Assembly: GCA_037447655.1 (NCBI GenBank)
Contig: JBBHKE010000854.1
Coordinates: forward strand, 50,023-102,653
Direction: 5' to 3'
From: Zygnema cylindricum
Lineage: Eukaryota > Streptophyta > Zygnematophyceae > Zygnematales > Zygnemataceae
Length of the DNA stretch: 52,631 nucleotides
The notes under the pieces were generated by a model that had not been told where the DNA came from, searched no databases, and was given only the letters and a program-made list of their open reading frames with translations. The position numbers and the translations under genes are program-made. Of this stretch, positions 21,828 to 31,867 are shown in pieces; the first letter of the stretch is position 1; the number at the start of each line of letters is the position of its first letter.

Positions 21828-21976
21828 CCGTCCATTTCCTAGCGCATTCTGCGCCACTCAATTAGTCCATTAATTTTACTGGTACATTTAATTCCCCCAA
21901 ATAACGTACGCATCATACCGTATTATCAAGGCTACATTAAAACGGGTGTGTACGAAATTAAGTCTTTAAAACAACA

Positions 21977-22235
21977 ACATCTAGTTGAACATACATAGCA
22001 TGTACACTAATCCAGGTTTGAGAAGCCTTTTTCATCTCAACGTAAGACATTACCAACTCCTTTTCATAGACCCAAGGTTGAGGCAGGGAGATTCTTCTCT
22101 AACGGGTGTCTCATCAGCAATTCCGTCCACAATGGATGAGAATACCCTTTCTTCAAAATAAGAGCTCACCATATCTTTCTAGTACAGGTAGTTCGATCCA
22201 TCAAAAATAGGCAATTTGGCGCTGGGCCCATAACC
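21977..22235 (-). pseudogene. G gag N-terminus
   Basis: This continues G on the other side of B. It reads QQVMGPA at the primer site, then a decayed Gag N-terminal domain down to 21977, where B's duplication ACATC lies. The start codon (22384) is inside the LTR, giving an Ala/Ser/Pro-rich leader of about 50 residues. Confidence 0.78.
22223..22235 (-). other. G primer-binding site (half-tRNA iMet type)
   Basis: The minus strand reads GGTTATGGGCCCA followed by GC, next to the LTR edge. It matches 13 of the 15 bases of the site in A. Confidence 0.8.
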
Positions 22236-22913
22236 TGTTGAAGGTCATGGGCATATTGACTCGGCTGCGATCCACTTCTACTTTGCGTCACACTTGCACC
22301 AGCTGCGATATTCGTCCCTAAAGGAGCGCGTGGAGCATTAGGGCCAATAGGAGCACTTGCAGGAGTTGAGCCATTGTTAGACATGTTAGCAGAAGCAAAC
22401 CCAAAGAGGAATACCTATCAGACTAGATCAATACTTTAAGATATCTACCTACAAATAAAAGAGGTCTCTCAACCAGACAAACATATACTACAAGCAAATC
22501 AAAGACAATAGAACATAAAACACCTTAAACTTCACTTAGTGCTCTCATTTCCTTAACTCTGTGTAGAATGTACATTCTTTATCAAACTGTTTCTTTCTAA
22601 TTGAACTAAATACTCAAAACATCTAGAAGACATCTAAAACGTATGTACAGGGTTCATCTAAAATTCTACTAACAAAAATTTAAGTACATGGACCATAATT
22701 GTCTAGTAACAATATCTACACCCTAAAAATCCGGGAGATATGTTTCACGTCTACATTCATAGGCGGTCGTACACACTTATTTACTCAAAGATAACTACTC
22801 GAGTAGAAACTAAAAATCCACACTAAATATAGCTAATATTTAATAGTTCGTGGTCCAAAAACTTTCTAAGTTCTACCCTCTAATTTCTAATACTTACTAA
22901 AGCTTACTTTTCA
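22236..22913 (-). repeat. G 5' LTR (about 678 bp)
   Basis: The inner edge TGTTGAAGG at 22236 is clear from the primer site. The outer edge near 22913 (CTTTTCA) is inferred from the TG..CA rule only; no second copy is in the window to confirm it. Confidence 0.6.
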
Positions 22914-24431
22914 ATATTAATGAGTTCGGTAATGTCACCAAGTTGTACGATCATATCTATAAAGCCCTCAACCCAATTTTTCTTATTTCTGAATTTTCCA
23001 AGACATTGTAAGCATCTGATGATAGCAATGACATCATCTTGTATGAAAAATTTGAGATCGTATCTTTTTTGGACGTGATTTGAAGCGCCTATTTTTAAGT
23101 TACATTCAAATGAAAGATATCTTTTGAATCCCTTTCTTAATTGTAATCTACTTCCAACTTTTTTGAAACATAGTTCATAGAGATTGCTTTTCTCTCTCTC
23201 CCTCTCTCCATCACTCCTTTTCTCTTTATCTCTCTTACTCGCGCTCTCCCTCTGTCTCTCTTTTTCTCTTTTCCTTCCACTCCCTTTCTCACACTTTATT
23301 TGTATGTTTTTCTTTCGGAGATTTGTCCCGGCATAAAATTGAAGAAATCATTTGGTGTGCAATTGGTAAACTGACAAGTCTTGAAGTATTGTATGTCGCT
23401 CATCCTCTTGATTTATGACATTGAGATTAAAATGGCCACCAAATGTTTAAACATTTTAACAAGCTAATGTCAATTGCATCCAGTGTCAACACATTAATGG
23501 TCAACATTTGCTAAAATAGTAAAAATGGATAGTTACCGAACTTCATTTTTTTTTTAATAACATATAGAACATTCAGGCGTGTCCAAACATTTTTTCCTCA
23601 TGATAAATATGATTGTTTTTTTAAGGTTTTTATGATTTTACCAGTAACTTCTATGATTTTTTAATAAGAATACTTGTAAGGTTGTAATATTAACCATTTA
23701 CTACATAGAATACCCGCTTGTGATCCAAAATGTTACACTGCAAGTAAAATATCCCATGTTTTTTGGTCTGAAAACCTAACAAAATTTTCACAAGATATGC
23801 GTTTGGACTTTTCCAAACATTTTTGTTGAATATCCATTGATGGTGATTTTTTTCTAAAAAAATGTTCCTACTATGATTTCAAGTCACGATTTCTTAGTTT
23901 TAGTTATAATGTCCAATTTGGGGTCAAAACGATCAGCTGGTGTTAAAAAAAATTACCAGCCAATTCTAGTAACAATTTCTAACGACGTGATCAATAACAA
24001 AAACAAATTTACAATCTTTCTTTTTGATTGAGGTTCAATGCGTTTAATGAGATATTCAAAAACTTCCAAATTCTACGTTATGAACGGATTTGAGCTTTCT
24101 GTTGAAATAAATAGTTTTTGGGTATTTTCTAGGTCTAAATATATTAGCGAAAACAGATAAGAAAAATACAGGCAGCTTGCCTCCATCTCTTCTCTCTTGC
24201 ACCCATACTTGTTTAGTTTTAGTTACAATGTCCAATTTGGGGTCTAAACGATCAGCTGGTGTTAAAAAAAATTCCGAGCCAATTCTAGTAACAATTTCTA
24301 ACGATAAGATCAAAAACAAAAACAAATTTTGAAAATAATCAAACAATCTTTCTTTCTGATTGAGGTTCAATGCGTTTAATGAGATATTCTAAAACTTCCA
24401 AATTCTACATTATGAACAGATTTGAGCGTTC
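22914..24431. other. non-coding stretch left of J, probably internal to M or host DNA
   Basis: No Gag or Pol motif is seen on either strand. It is AT-rich with a TC-rich run (23185-23290). Its last part is involved in the tandem duplication at 23895-24530. The right side of J (35647) is M's gag, so this stretch may be M's internal region, but nothing in it resembles gag. Confidence 0.5.
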
Positions 24432-24530
24432 TATTAAAAAAAATAGTTTTTGGGTATTTTCTAGGTCTAAATATATTAGCGGAAACAAATAAAAAAATAC
24501 ATGCAGCTTGCCTCCATCTCTTCTCTCCTG
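23895..24530. repeat. two-copy tandem duplication (about 318 bp) across J's left edge
   Basis: Copy 1 is about 23895-24210 and copy 2 about 24213-24530. Each unit joins about 205-220 bp of flanking DNA to the first 100-110 bp of the J-type LTR (TTTTTGGGTATTTTCTAGGTC). The copies differ by substitutions and a 12-15-bp indel. Only copy 2 continues into a complete LTR. Confidence 0.82.
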
Positions 24531-25199
24531 CCTCCATACTTGTTGTAGTCACTGAAAGAGAGAGAGAGTAATGGAGCCATGGCTACCTCAGCTCCATAGG
24601 CACAACTAAAAAGTGACTTAAGTCACTCTCAACAAAAGATTGAGTCCGACATGACTCGATCCTCCGACAGGCAGAGCGCGACGTAGCCGTTAGCTCTAAC
24701 CAGTCTGTCGTAGAAGTCCGTTACGATGTATAGGGTTTGATAAATATTTAAACTGTTGTATGGTACTCCAATGAACATACGGACGAGTGGAAGGGTGACA
24801 CGCGTCCACTCAGTGGCCTTGTCGTACACACGCCGTACAGAAAGGACATCGACCGTATTACCTTTCTGTACTTTACAGTCATATGATTGGTTCGTACTTC
24901 AATAGATAGGGGCTGTGAGAGGGGTTTAGGACTTAACAAAATCTAGTAGGTAGTCACCTCTCTCTAAGAGAGCTTTGTATAAAATTGGCATTTTTGTCGG
25001 CTCATAACTTATCGGTTGGTTGGCCGTTTTCAATGATTTTTTTTGCTACGCACTCAGGGGGGTCCAGGCTGCACAGGATTGCAGTTAGACTGTCAGTTTG
25101 CCTCCTTGGGCAGAAGTGGTTTTTGCGTGAAGCGGGTTAGTTAAAATATATCTAGAGGCTTCTTGAATTGTGTAGTCCAATGGAGGACACAAAATTGCA
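24432..25199 (+). repeat. J 5' LTR (768 bp)
   Basis: It starts TATTAAAA, a mutated TG end (copy 1 of the flanking duplication and the 3' LTR keep TGTTGAAA), and ends AAATTGCA before the primer site. The antisense tRNA-like segment is at 24653-24705. Confidence 0.82.
24653..24705 (-). promoter_or_regulatory. antisense tRNA-like A/B boxes in J 5' LTR
   Basis: On the minus strand, GACTGGTTAGAGCT (24705-24692) is followed 29 nt later by GGATCGAGTC (24662-24653), which fits GWTCRANNC. Confidence 0.5.
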
Positions 25200-26150
25200 G
25201 GTTATAGGCCCACCCACTAGGGTGCCCACCTTCAATGGACCAGGGTTCATCTATTGGGAAGCCTTGATGATGGGGGCTTTGCACAAAAAACGATACAGGG
25301 GTGTCGTCAGTGGACAAGTGAAACGTCCACCTTCAAGAACTCGACCAGGATTTGGAGGAGTAAGGTTTCTTGCAGCAGCGAATGCTTCAACGAAGGAGGC
25401 AGGTGATGGGGACAGCACTGTGTCCAAAAAGGGGAAAGGGAAGGAAACACGCTTTACTCCTATCGCCAAGGCACTGGAAGCGGCAACTATGAAGACTGTG
25501 GAAAATGATACTCAAATGTTGGAAGACGTAAACATGGCTGCCAAGAACTTCATTCTAAGGCATCTCACTCAAGCTTTGGCCACCCCTCACCTTCACATTT
25601 ACAAGGCCGAGGAGTTGAGGGTGAGTTTGGTGGAGATCTATAGAGCAGGTACTAATCAAGAACTCCAGTTGGCTGAGCAGAAGCTAGTGAGTTACACTTT
25701 CAAAGGAGGAAAGATGCTAGATTATTGTAATGATATTTCTTGTTTGTATATGGAGAAAGAAAGTGTCAGGTGGACAAGTACAATGAAGATGAAAGTTAAC
25801 ACTCTCATCATGAAGTTACCAGACGAGTACGAGAACATAGTGTACCGAGTACAGGAAATGACTTACAGTTCATGGAAGTGGAATACAGTGGTCCGAATGA
25901 TACTTGTGCAGGAAAACACCATTGAGATCAGCAGAGGAAGAAAGAGCATTCAAGATCTAGCTGCAATAGAGGACCGACGGGGGAAGGATCCTAAGAAACT
26001 ATACAAAAGGGAAAGAGATCAGTCTGGACGACCGAGGCCCTTAAAGGGCCTTTGTCATTTTTGCAAAAAGCCATGACACTTTATCGCGGATTGTGTCAAG
26101 CTGTCGAGTTAAGGCTCCAAGAGAATCGTGGAGGGGGTTCTTCAGGAGGG
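25168..26150 (+). pseudogene. J gag with zinc knuckle
   Basis: The 302-codon frame from 25168 (or the nearer ATG, MEDTKLQVIGPP) starts in the LTR and crosses the primer site. It includes VPTFNGPGFIYWEALM, a basic Ser/Lys-rich segment, the capsid-type helices and LPDEYENIVYRVQEM (near residue 215). The zinc knuckle is interrupted by a TGA where A has glycine (CHFCKKP, stop, HFIADC), so Gag ends inside the knuckle. Confidence 0.85.
25200..25214 (+). other. J primer-binding site (half-tRNA iMet type)
   Basis: GGTTATAGGCCCACC directly follows the LTR. It differs from A's site by one base (G to A), which changes M to I in the encoded QVIGPP. Confidence 0.82.
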
Positions 26151-26720
26151 AAAAAAAGGCACTTGTGGTCACAAATGTGAGAGGAAAAACTGAGGACGAG
26201 TCCTCTCGAAGGATGGGGAGCTACTTCTTGACAAGAGTCTGGAGGAGAAGGATATCCCTCGGAGACAGAAGTGTGCCTTTGGAGCAATTCGAGAAGCTCC
26301 ACAGGAAGGATGGATCATCGACTCAGGTGCATCCATGCATATGTGTCGTGACAAAGACCTCCTCACTAAGCTAAGGAAAATTCCTACTGTAGAAATCGAG
26401 TATATGGATGGGAAAGTTTTTCCTACCGATTTAGTGGGGTCAATAGATTTGAAAGTCTTAGTGGAGGGTAAGACTTTTATACTCACATTCTTATATGTAC
26501 TCTACATATCTCAGTTGAGCAAAAATCTTGTCTTTACATCTGTATTAAATGACAAAGAGTTTGATACCTTCACTAAAAACGGAGTCTTTAAAACTAAGTA
26601 TGGGGATGAAGTCTACTTCACGTCAGATAAGGGTCGCCAAGGCATGTTTAAGCTTAACTTGAGTAATGAAAAGAAAAATGCTTATTATGTTGGTGTTCCA
26701 AAATTGATGATTTGGCATAA
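26151..26720 (+). pseudogene. J protease
   Basis: The active site WIIDSGASMHMC (near 26310-26345) is followed by KIPTVEIEYMDGKV, VGSIDLKVLVEGK and YISQLSKNLVFTSVL, as in A's protease. The active site spans two frames, so at least one frameshift lies here. Between the knuckle and the protease the frame is also disturbed. Confidence 0.8.
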
Positions 26721-27930
26721 GCGGTTGGGGCATGTGCATTTTGAAAGGTTGAGGGAAATGAAGAAGCTTGATGCAGGGGAAGGCATTTGGTTGGTGATAA
26801 TGAAATGGTGGATGATTGTAGTGGATGTGCTCAAGGAAAAGCTCATAAACTTCCTTTTCCCAAAGTCGCTACATATAAAGGGAGAAAGGTACTACATCTA
26901 GTCCACACAGATATCTGGGGACCTGCAAGAGTACCTTCGATTGGAGGGAAGAGGTTTATGTTAACAATAACCGATGACTGGTCTAGGTACTCTAGTGTTT
27001 ACTTCCTAAAAACAAAGTTTGAAACACCAACTTACTTCAAAGAATATAAAGCTTGGAGTGAGAAATTGCATGGAACCCCCATTAAGAGAATAAAGAGTGA
27101 TAATGGGGGAGAATAAACCTCTAACCAATTTGAGGAATACTTGAGAGATGAGGGAGTTCAGCACCAGAAAATTGTACCATATGACCCGGAAGAAAATGGG
27201 GTAGCTGAAAGATTGAACCGAACACCAGGAGATAGTGTATGTAGTATGTTGGCTGACAAGAAAACAAAAAAGAGATTTTGGGCAAAAGCCATGAACTGTG
27301 CCAACTACATTAAGAATAGAGTCCTTACCTCAGCCGTAAAGGGAATGACACGTTATGAGAGATGGGTTGGAAGGAAACCAGATATCTCACCTCTTAAAGT
27401 ATTCGGTAGCCAAGTTTACAGTCTTGATACGGATAAGAAAAATTGGAAACTATATGCTAAGGGCAAACCTGGATACTTTGTAGGATATGATGAGGATGTC
27501 AAGGGATATAGAGTCTATGACTTAGCAAAACAATATATTATTCTGGTCAAACACCTAGTTGTGATGGATGAAGGGAAGTCATTTGACCCCTTCAAATATA
27601 TCAAGAAGATAAAAATCCGTTTTGAGTCTAAAAGCGAGGAGGAGAGTCTTGTCTTTCCCCAAAAAAGACATGAGTGAAACAGTGATTACACATTCACGGG
27701 ATATCCAAGATACAGGAGATCTACCAGACACCTCTCATATTCCTATGGACTTCGAGGAGACAGAAGAGATGGAACTGGAACCGGCTTCTATGAATAAGGG
27801 AGCCGGTGAGACAGTAAGGAGAAAAACGAGACTTCCTTCCATTCTAGCTTTAGAGTTCGAAGGGGGGAGAAAGAGCAGCAAAAGGATACAAGAGAGACAT
27901 GATACAAGAGAGACAGGTTACTCATAGGGT
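26700..27930 (+). pseudogene. J integrase
   Basis: The HHCC domain (IWHKRLGHVHFERL, CSGCAQGKAHKLPF) is split between two frames. The core has HTDIWGPARVPSIGGKRF, ITDDWSRYSSVYF, KSDNGGE followed by a TAA, then NGVAERLNRTP with the catalytic glutamate kept. VFGSQVYSLDTD and GYDEDVKGYRVYDL follow. A frameshift near 27650 leads into the hydrophilic spacer before RT. Confidence 0.85.
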
Positions 27931-27959
27931 AACTAAGCTATCTAATCCTGATGAGCCTC

Positions 27960-28725
27960 AGTGATACTTGGAGGCAGTGAACAGCCCAAAAAAAGACAAA
28001 TGGATTAGAGCCATAAATGATTAGATGGCTTCCATCATGGAAGCATATACTTGGGAACTAGCATATTGTCCTCCAAACAGAAAATCTGTTGGCTGTAAAT
28101 GGGTATTTAAACTAAAACTGAGAGATATAAGGCTCGATTGGTAGCAAAGGGGTTCACTCAAAAGGAGGGGATTGACTATGAGGAGACCTTCGCTCCAGTT
28201 GTTCGGTTCACATTAGTAAGGAATCTCCTCAACTTAGCAACAACGGAAGACATGGAAATACACCAGATGGACATTAAGACTGCTTTTCTTAATGGTGAGT
28301 TAGAGGAAGAAATCTTCATGAGGCAACCCGAGGGGTTCGTGGAGGAAGGAGAAGAGAGCAAAGTCTGCAGGCTCATAAAGTCCTTATATCGATTAAAGCA
28401 AACTCCACGACAGTGGAATAAGAAACTATATGGGTTTCTCACCGGTCTGGGATATATCCAGATCAGCTCTGACCATTCTATTTATATGTTTGAAGATAAG
28501 AATGGTGTCATTTTTATTGCAATCTATGTGGATGATATGCTTGTGCTCAATAAGTCTTAGGAAAAGATCAATAGGCTAAAGAAAGTTCTTAGAAGCAGAT
28601 TTGATATGAAAGATTTAGGTGAGGCAAGATACATTTTGGGGATCCAAATGGAGAGAGATAAGGGGAAAAGGATTTTCAGACTTACTCAAAAAGAAGCAAT
28701 AGGTAATATGCTTGAGAAATTCTAG
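27960..28725 (+). pseudogene. J reverse transcriptase
   Basis: Entry-block sequence is present with a stop (NDXMASIMEAYTWELA) and a short deletion near 28120. The 28138-28560 frame carries [40 protein letters not shown] and the catalytic YVDDMLVLNKS. A TAG follows the box, and the thumb region continues with another TAG at 28724. Confidence 0.85.
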
Positions 28726-29520
28726 ATGGAAAAGGCTAACAGTTGCACCACTCCCATGGACTTGAAAAAAGTGAGTGATGGGAGTGTAGAAGGAAGAGTG
28801 ATAATCTTAGATGATCAGATAAGTCCAGAGGAGAGAGAGTTTATGATGTCTATCCCTTATAGACAGGTCGTAGGAAGTTTGATTTATTTTATGAATTGTA
28901 CAAGGCCGGACATAGCGGCAGCAGTAGAAGTCCTCAGTAGGAGTCTTGACGATCCTAAGAAGAGAGATTGGGAGGCAGCCAAGAGAGTCATGAGATATTT
29001 GGTATGAACCAAAGAGTTATGGTTGCATTTGAGAGGGGAGCACACTGATATCACTACTTGAAGTGATGCCAGTTATAGGGATGCACCTATGAGAAGATGC
29101 ACTTCTGGGTATGTGTTGTATGTTGGGAAAGGTGCTTGCTGTTGGAGGAGTAAGCAACAAAAGGTTATTGCTCAAACTACCATGGAGGCTGAATATATGG
29201 CCTCTAGCTCTGCGGTAAAAGAATTGATGTGGGTCAAGTCTTTGCTAGGTGAGCTTGGTCACCTTAAGAGTGGTGTGCAGATTTTTTTTTGTGATAATCA
29301 GGCAGCAATCGCTATTTCTGCCAATCCTAAACATCATTTTAAAGCCAAACACATGGACATTAGACTCAGCTTTGTTAGAGAGAAAGTAGAATATAAAATA
29401 ATCAGTTTAGAGTACCGACCAGATAGCAAGATGGTAGCAGATATGATGACCAAACCTGTGCCTTCCCCTAAGCTAATTTCCTGCAGGGAGAAGTGTGGTA
29501 TGAAATTGAAGATTGACTAG
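28726..29520 (+). pseudogene. recombinant RT connection / RNase H
   Basis: The first part (KVSDGSVEGRVIILDDQISP, SLIYFMNCTRPDIAAAVEVLSRSLDDPKKRDWEAAKR) resembles F and J. From about 29240 it resembles A (LLGELGHLKSGVQ, FCDNQAAIAISANPKHHF, VREKVEYKIISLEYRPDSKM), and the adjoining LTR is also A-like. RNase H residues are present (SDASY, STMEAEYM-type TTMEAEYM, CDNQ, ADMMTKPVPSPKL). Stops lie at 29005 and 29059. Confidence 0.8.
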
Positions 29521-29533
29521 AAAATAAGGTGAG

Positions 29534-30562
29534 TGTAGAAATTGATGGTTCTTTTAGTATTTTCTTAGTCTAAAATAAAATATAGAAAAGAAGCCAAGGC
29601 AGTCTGCCCTAACTTCTCTCTTCAACTCCCACACTTGTTCCAATCAATAAATGTTAGAGATGAAGCTGGAGCCATGGCTGCCTATGCTATCTTGAGATAT
29701 GCCGTTAGTAGATTAGTTGATTTACTAAAAGTAAAGCTATCGGATACAGGATTTGATCCTTGTACCTACCGGCTGTCAAAGTCGCCGGTAGCCGGTTGCT
29801 CTATCCATTTGGTCTATGACTAATGTTAGAACATTTTATGTGTGATAAATACTTAAATATTACTACGCTGACAAATTCATTTAACGGAACTATTTATAGG
29901 ATAAATAGGTTCGATTATGTAAATGTACGGATTAGGGTATGGACAACAAAACTAGTACCGCGCATTTGTTTTGATAGCGAAACGAATACTGCGCATGTAT
30001 TTATTACGGCTACGATTAAATCTGCATTTAATCGGACGGTCGAAATGAATGCCGAGATCGCGGAAGAGGATTCTGGCGGTTTTTGGTTATCGCCACATCA
30101 GATGACACGTGGCTGAATGACATTGGATCGGGACATCTCCGGGGATTAAGGGATCAAATCTGGATATACCACGTTTCGACATTTAGGCCATCTCGTACAG
30201 TATTTTTACATAAAGTACATTGGCAACTGTACTTTTGTGTACGGAAGAGTAATATGATTGTTTCCGTACATCAGTAGATAGAGTTTGTGAGAGAGATAGG
30301 ACTTAGAAAAAATTGGTAGATAGGACCCTCTCCCCCTGAGAGCTTCTATACAAAAGGTCAACATTGACCCTTCATAACTTACTGCTCAGGGGAGCAAATT
30401 CAGAGATTCTTTTTGATATCGACTCACGTGAGTCTTGTCTTCACAAGGGTGAAGGTGGTCAAAGATTTTGTCTGCTAGGGTGGCAGTTATTCTTGTTTAA
30501 ACACAAAAGGGTCCGTGATATCCTAGAGGCTTCTTGCAAGCTGTCCATTCTGAGGACCTATG
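29534..30562 (+). repeat. LTR K, A-type, truncated at its 3' end
   Basis: It starts TGTAGAAATTGATGG after the purine tract. It aligns with A's LTR up to TGAGGACCTATG (30562), where gag sequence of another lineage begins. The last 25-30 bases, including the CA end, are missing. Confidence 0.8.
29749..29812 (-). promoter_or_regulatory. antisense tRNA-like A/B boxes in LTR K
   Basis: On the minus strand, CCAAATGGATAGAGCA (29812-29798) resembles a tRNA D-arm/A box. GGATCAAATCC (29759-29749) fits the B box. Between them CCGGCT and AGCCGG can pair. Confidence 0.55.
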
Positions 30563-31867
30563 AGTCGATTGATGATGCTCTAAAGAGATTTAATGTTTTA
30601 ATAGAGCAGTTGAATAGCGCAAGAAAGTTTCGTCCTGGAGATGAAAAGGTATTCATTTTTCTAAATGGATTACCATCTAAGTTTGATGTCACAGTAGAAG
30701 TTATAAGATATACAGAGGAACCTACTTTTGATTTTGCTATTAACCTTCTTAAAGGTGCAGAGAAAAGTAAAGAGAAAGAGAGTAGAGGATTTGGAAATAG
30801 TAATGTAAACCTCACTGACACGTCCGAGGTATACTCTCTACGTGGTTGTGGAGGTAGAAGAAGGTTTAGATCAAGAGGGGGTAGAAACAATTTTAAGTAT
30901 GTAGGATTTGGAAGAGGTTATAGCGATCAAGGTGATGTAAGTCATGTTACTTGTTAAAAGTGTAATAAGGAAAGACATATGGCTACTAACTGTCCAGATA
31001 GGGAAAAGCAATGAAATATTTGTCTTTAATGGGTACATGTTAGTGCTTAGTGTTTTCAACGAAATGGAGGAGGATCATCTTAATACTCGGAAAATGGAAG
31101 AGGTCGAAGTGGACAACGAAGATGAGGTCGTGGAATATTTGGACAATCACGTGCTGGAGGACATCAAACCCACTATTCTGATCTTAATGACGATCAAGGC
31201 GATAAGTGTCTAAAGTTTTATATGATAAAGAAAGAAGATGGAAATGTTGTTGTCAATTCTGCAAATTCTGCATGTGGGAGTCAAAGTTATAAAGATATGA
31301 TAGTTGATTCAAGAACAACTCATCATGTTTGTAGTGATCTTAGTTTATTTACGGATTTGAGAAAGCTTACATTTCCCAAGACTATTACTGTTGCTAGTGG
31401 ACATGTTGTTCCGATAGATACAGTGGGAACTGTCAGATTAGATTCACCTGTCAAGAATGTGAATGGTCAAGTTGTTGTAAGGAAAGTGAATTTGAACAAT
31501 ACTTTGTCATTTCCTGACGGAGTTGTAAACCTTGTTAGTGTTCATCTGATACAAAAGAATGGTGGTAGAGTAACCTTGTTTGAAAATGGAAGAATAGTTT
31601 TCCAAGACAGAGGAGGAAATCAATTTGGAGAAGGTTATGTAACCGATAGTTTGCAAAGTAAGTTAAAATGGAGTAGACCACAGAAAGATCAGAGTTCAGT
31701 AATTTCAATCAATGCTGTAAGTTCTGAAAGAGGAGATCTAAGTTTAGGGCATCATATACTTTGTCATACTTTTGAGTCTAATATAAAGAATATGATGAAA
31801 TGTGCAACAGTAAGAGGATTAGAGTGTGTTTCCGGAGAGAAAGTTCAAGGTTGTAATGGTTGTAGCA
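30563..31867 (+). pseudogene. fragment L: gag C-terminus, protease and HHCC start of another copia lineage
   Basis: It begins inside a UBN2-type Gag (ESIDDALKRFNVLIEQLN, FLNGLPSKFDVTVEV), then an Arg/Gly-rich segment and a zinc knuckle (CKCNKERHMATNC-like, after a stop). The protease has VDSRTTHHVC in place of DSGATxHVC, losing the catalytic-loop glycine. It ends in the HHCC region (CNGCSMLKFK). It is less like the other elements here than they are like each other. Both ends are abrupt. Confidence 0.75.

Larger units (their letters stand above)
15562..21976 (-). mobile_element. element B: gag-only copia element with a novel ORF
   Basis: It is bounded by LTRs (15562-16564 and 19009-21976) and a perfect 5-bp target duplication, ACATC, at 15557-15561 and 21977-21981. 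Its internal region (16565-19008, 2444 bp) has a primer site, a decayed gag with zinc knuckle, and an intact 272-codon ORF. No integrase, RT or RNase H sequence is recognisable. The 5' LTR has taken two solo-LTR insertions; without them it is about 1005 bp, matching the 1003-bp 3' LTR. It fits the class of plant gag-bearing, pol-less LTR elements (TR-GAG type), which would borrow Pol from a relative. Confidence 0.88.
19009..21976 (-). repeat. B 5' LTR, split by two solo LTRs
   Basis: The LTR pieces are 19009-19751, 20599-20716 and 21833-21976. Together they match the intact 3' LTR end to end. Each break carries a 5-bp duplication (ACATA; CTGTC/CCGTC), showing two later independent insertions. 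Confidence 0.88.

Noticed and set aside
24056-24370. 104-codon minus ORF as a gene of element M
   Set aside because: It spans the junction of the recent tandem duplication and part of an LTR, so it cannot be an original gene.
29635-29823. 62-codon ORF in LTR K
   Set aside because: The frame is not kept in the LTRs of A, F, J or E. The shared GCCATGGCT start is followed by different short peptides.
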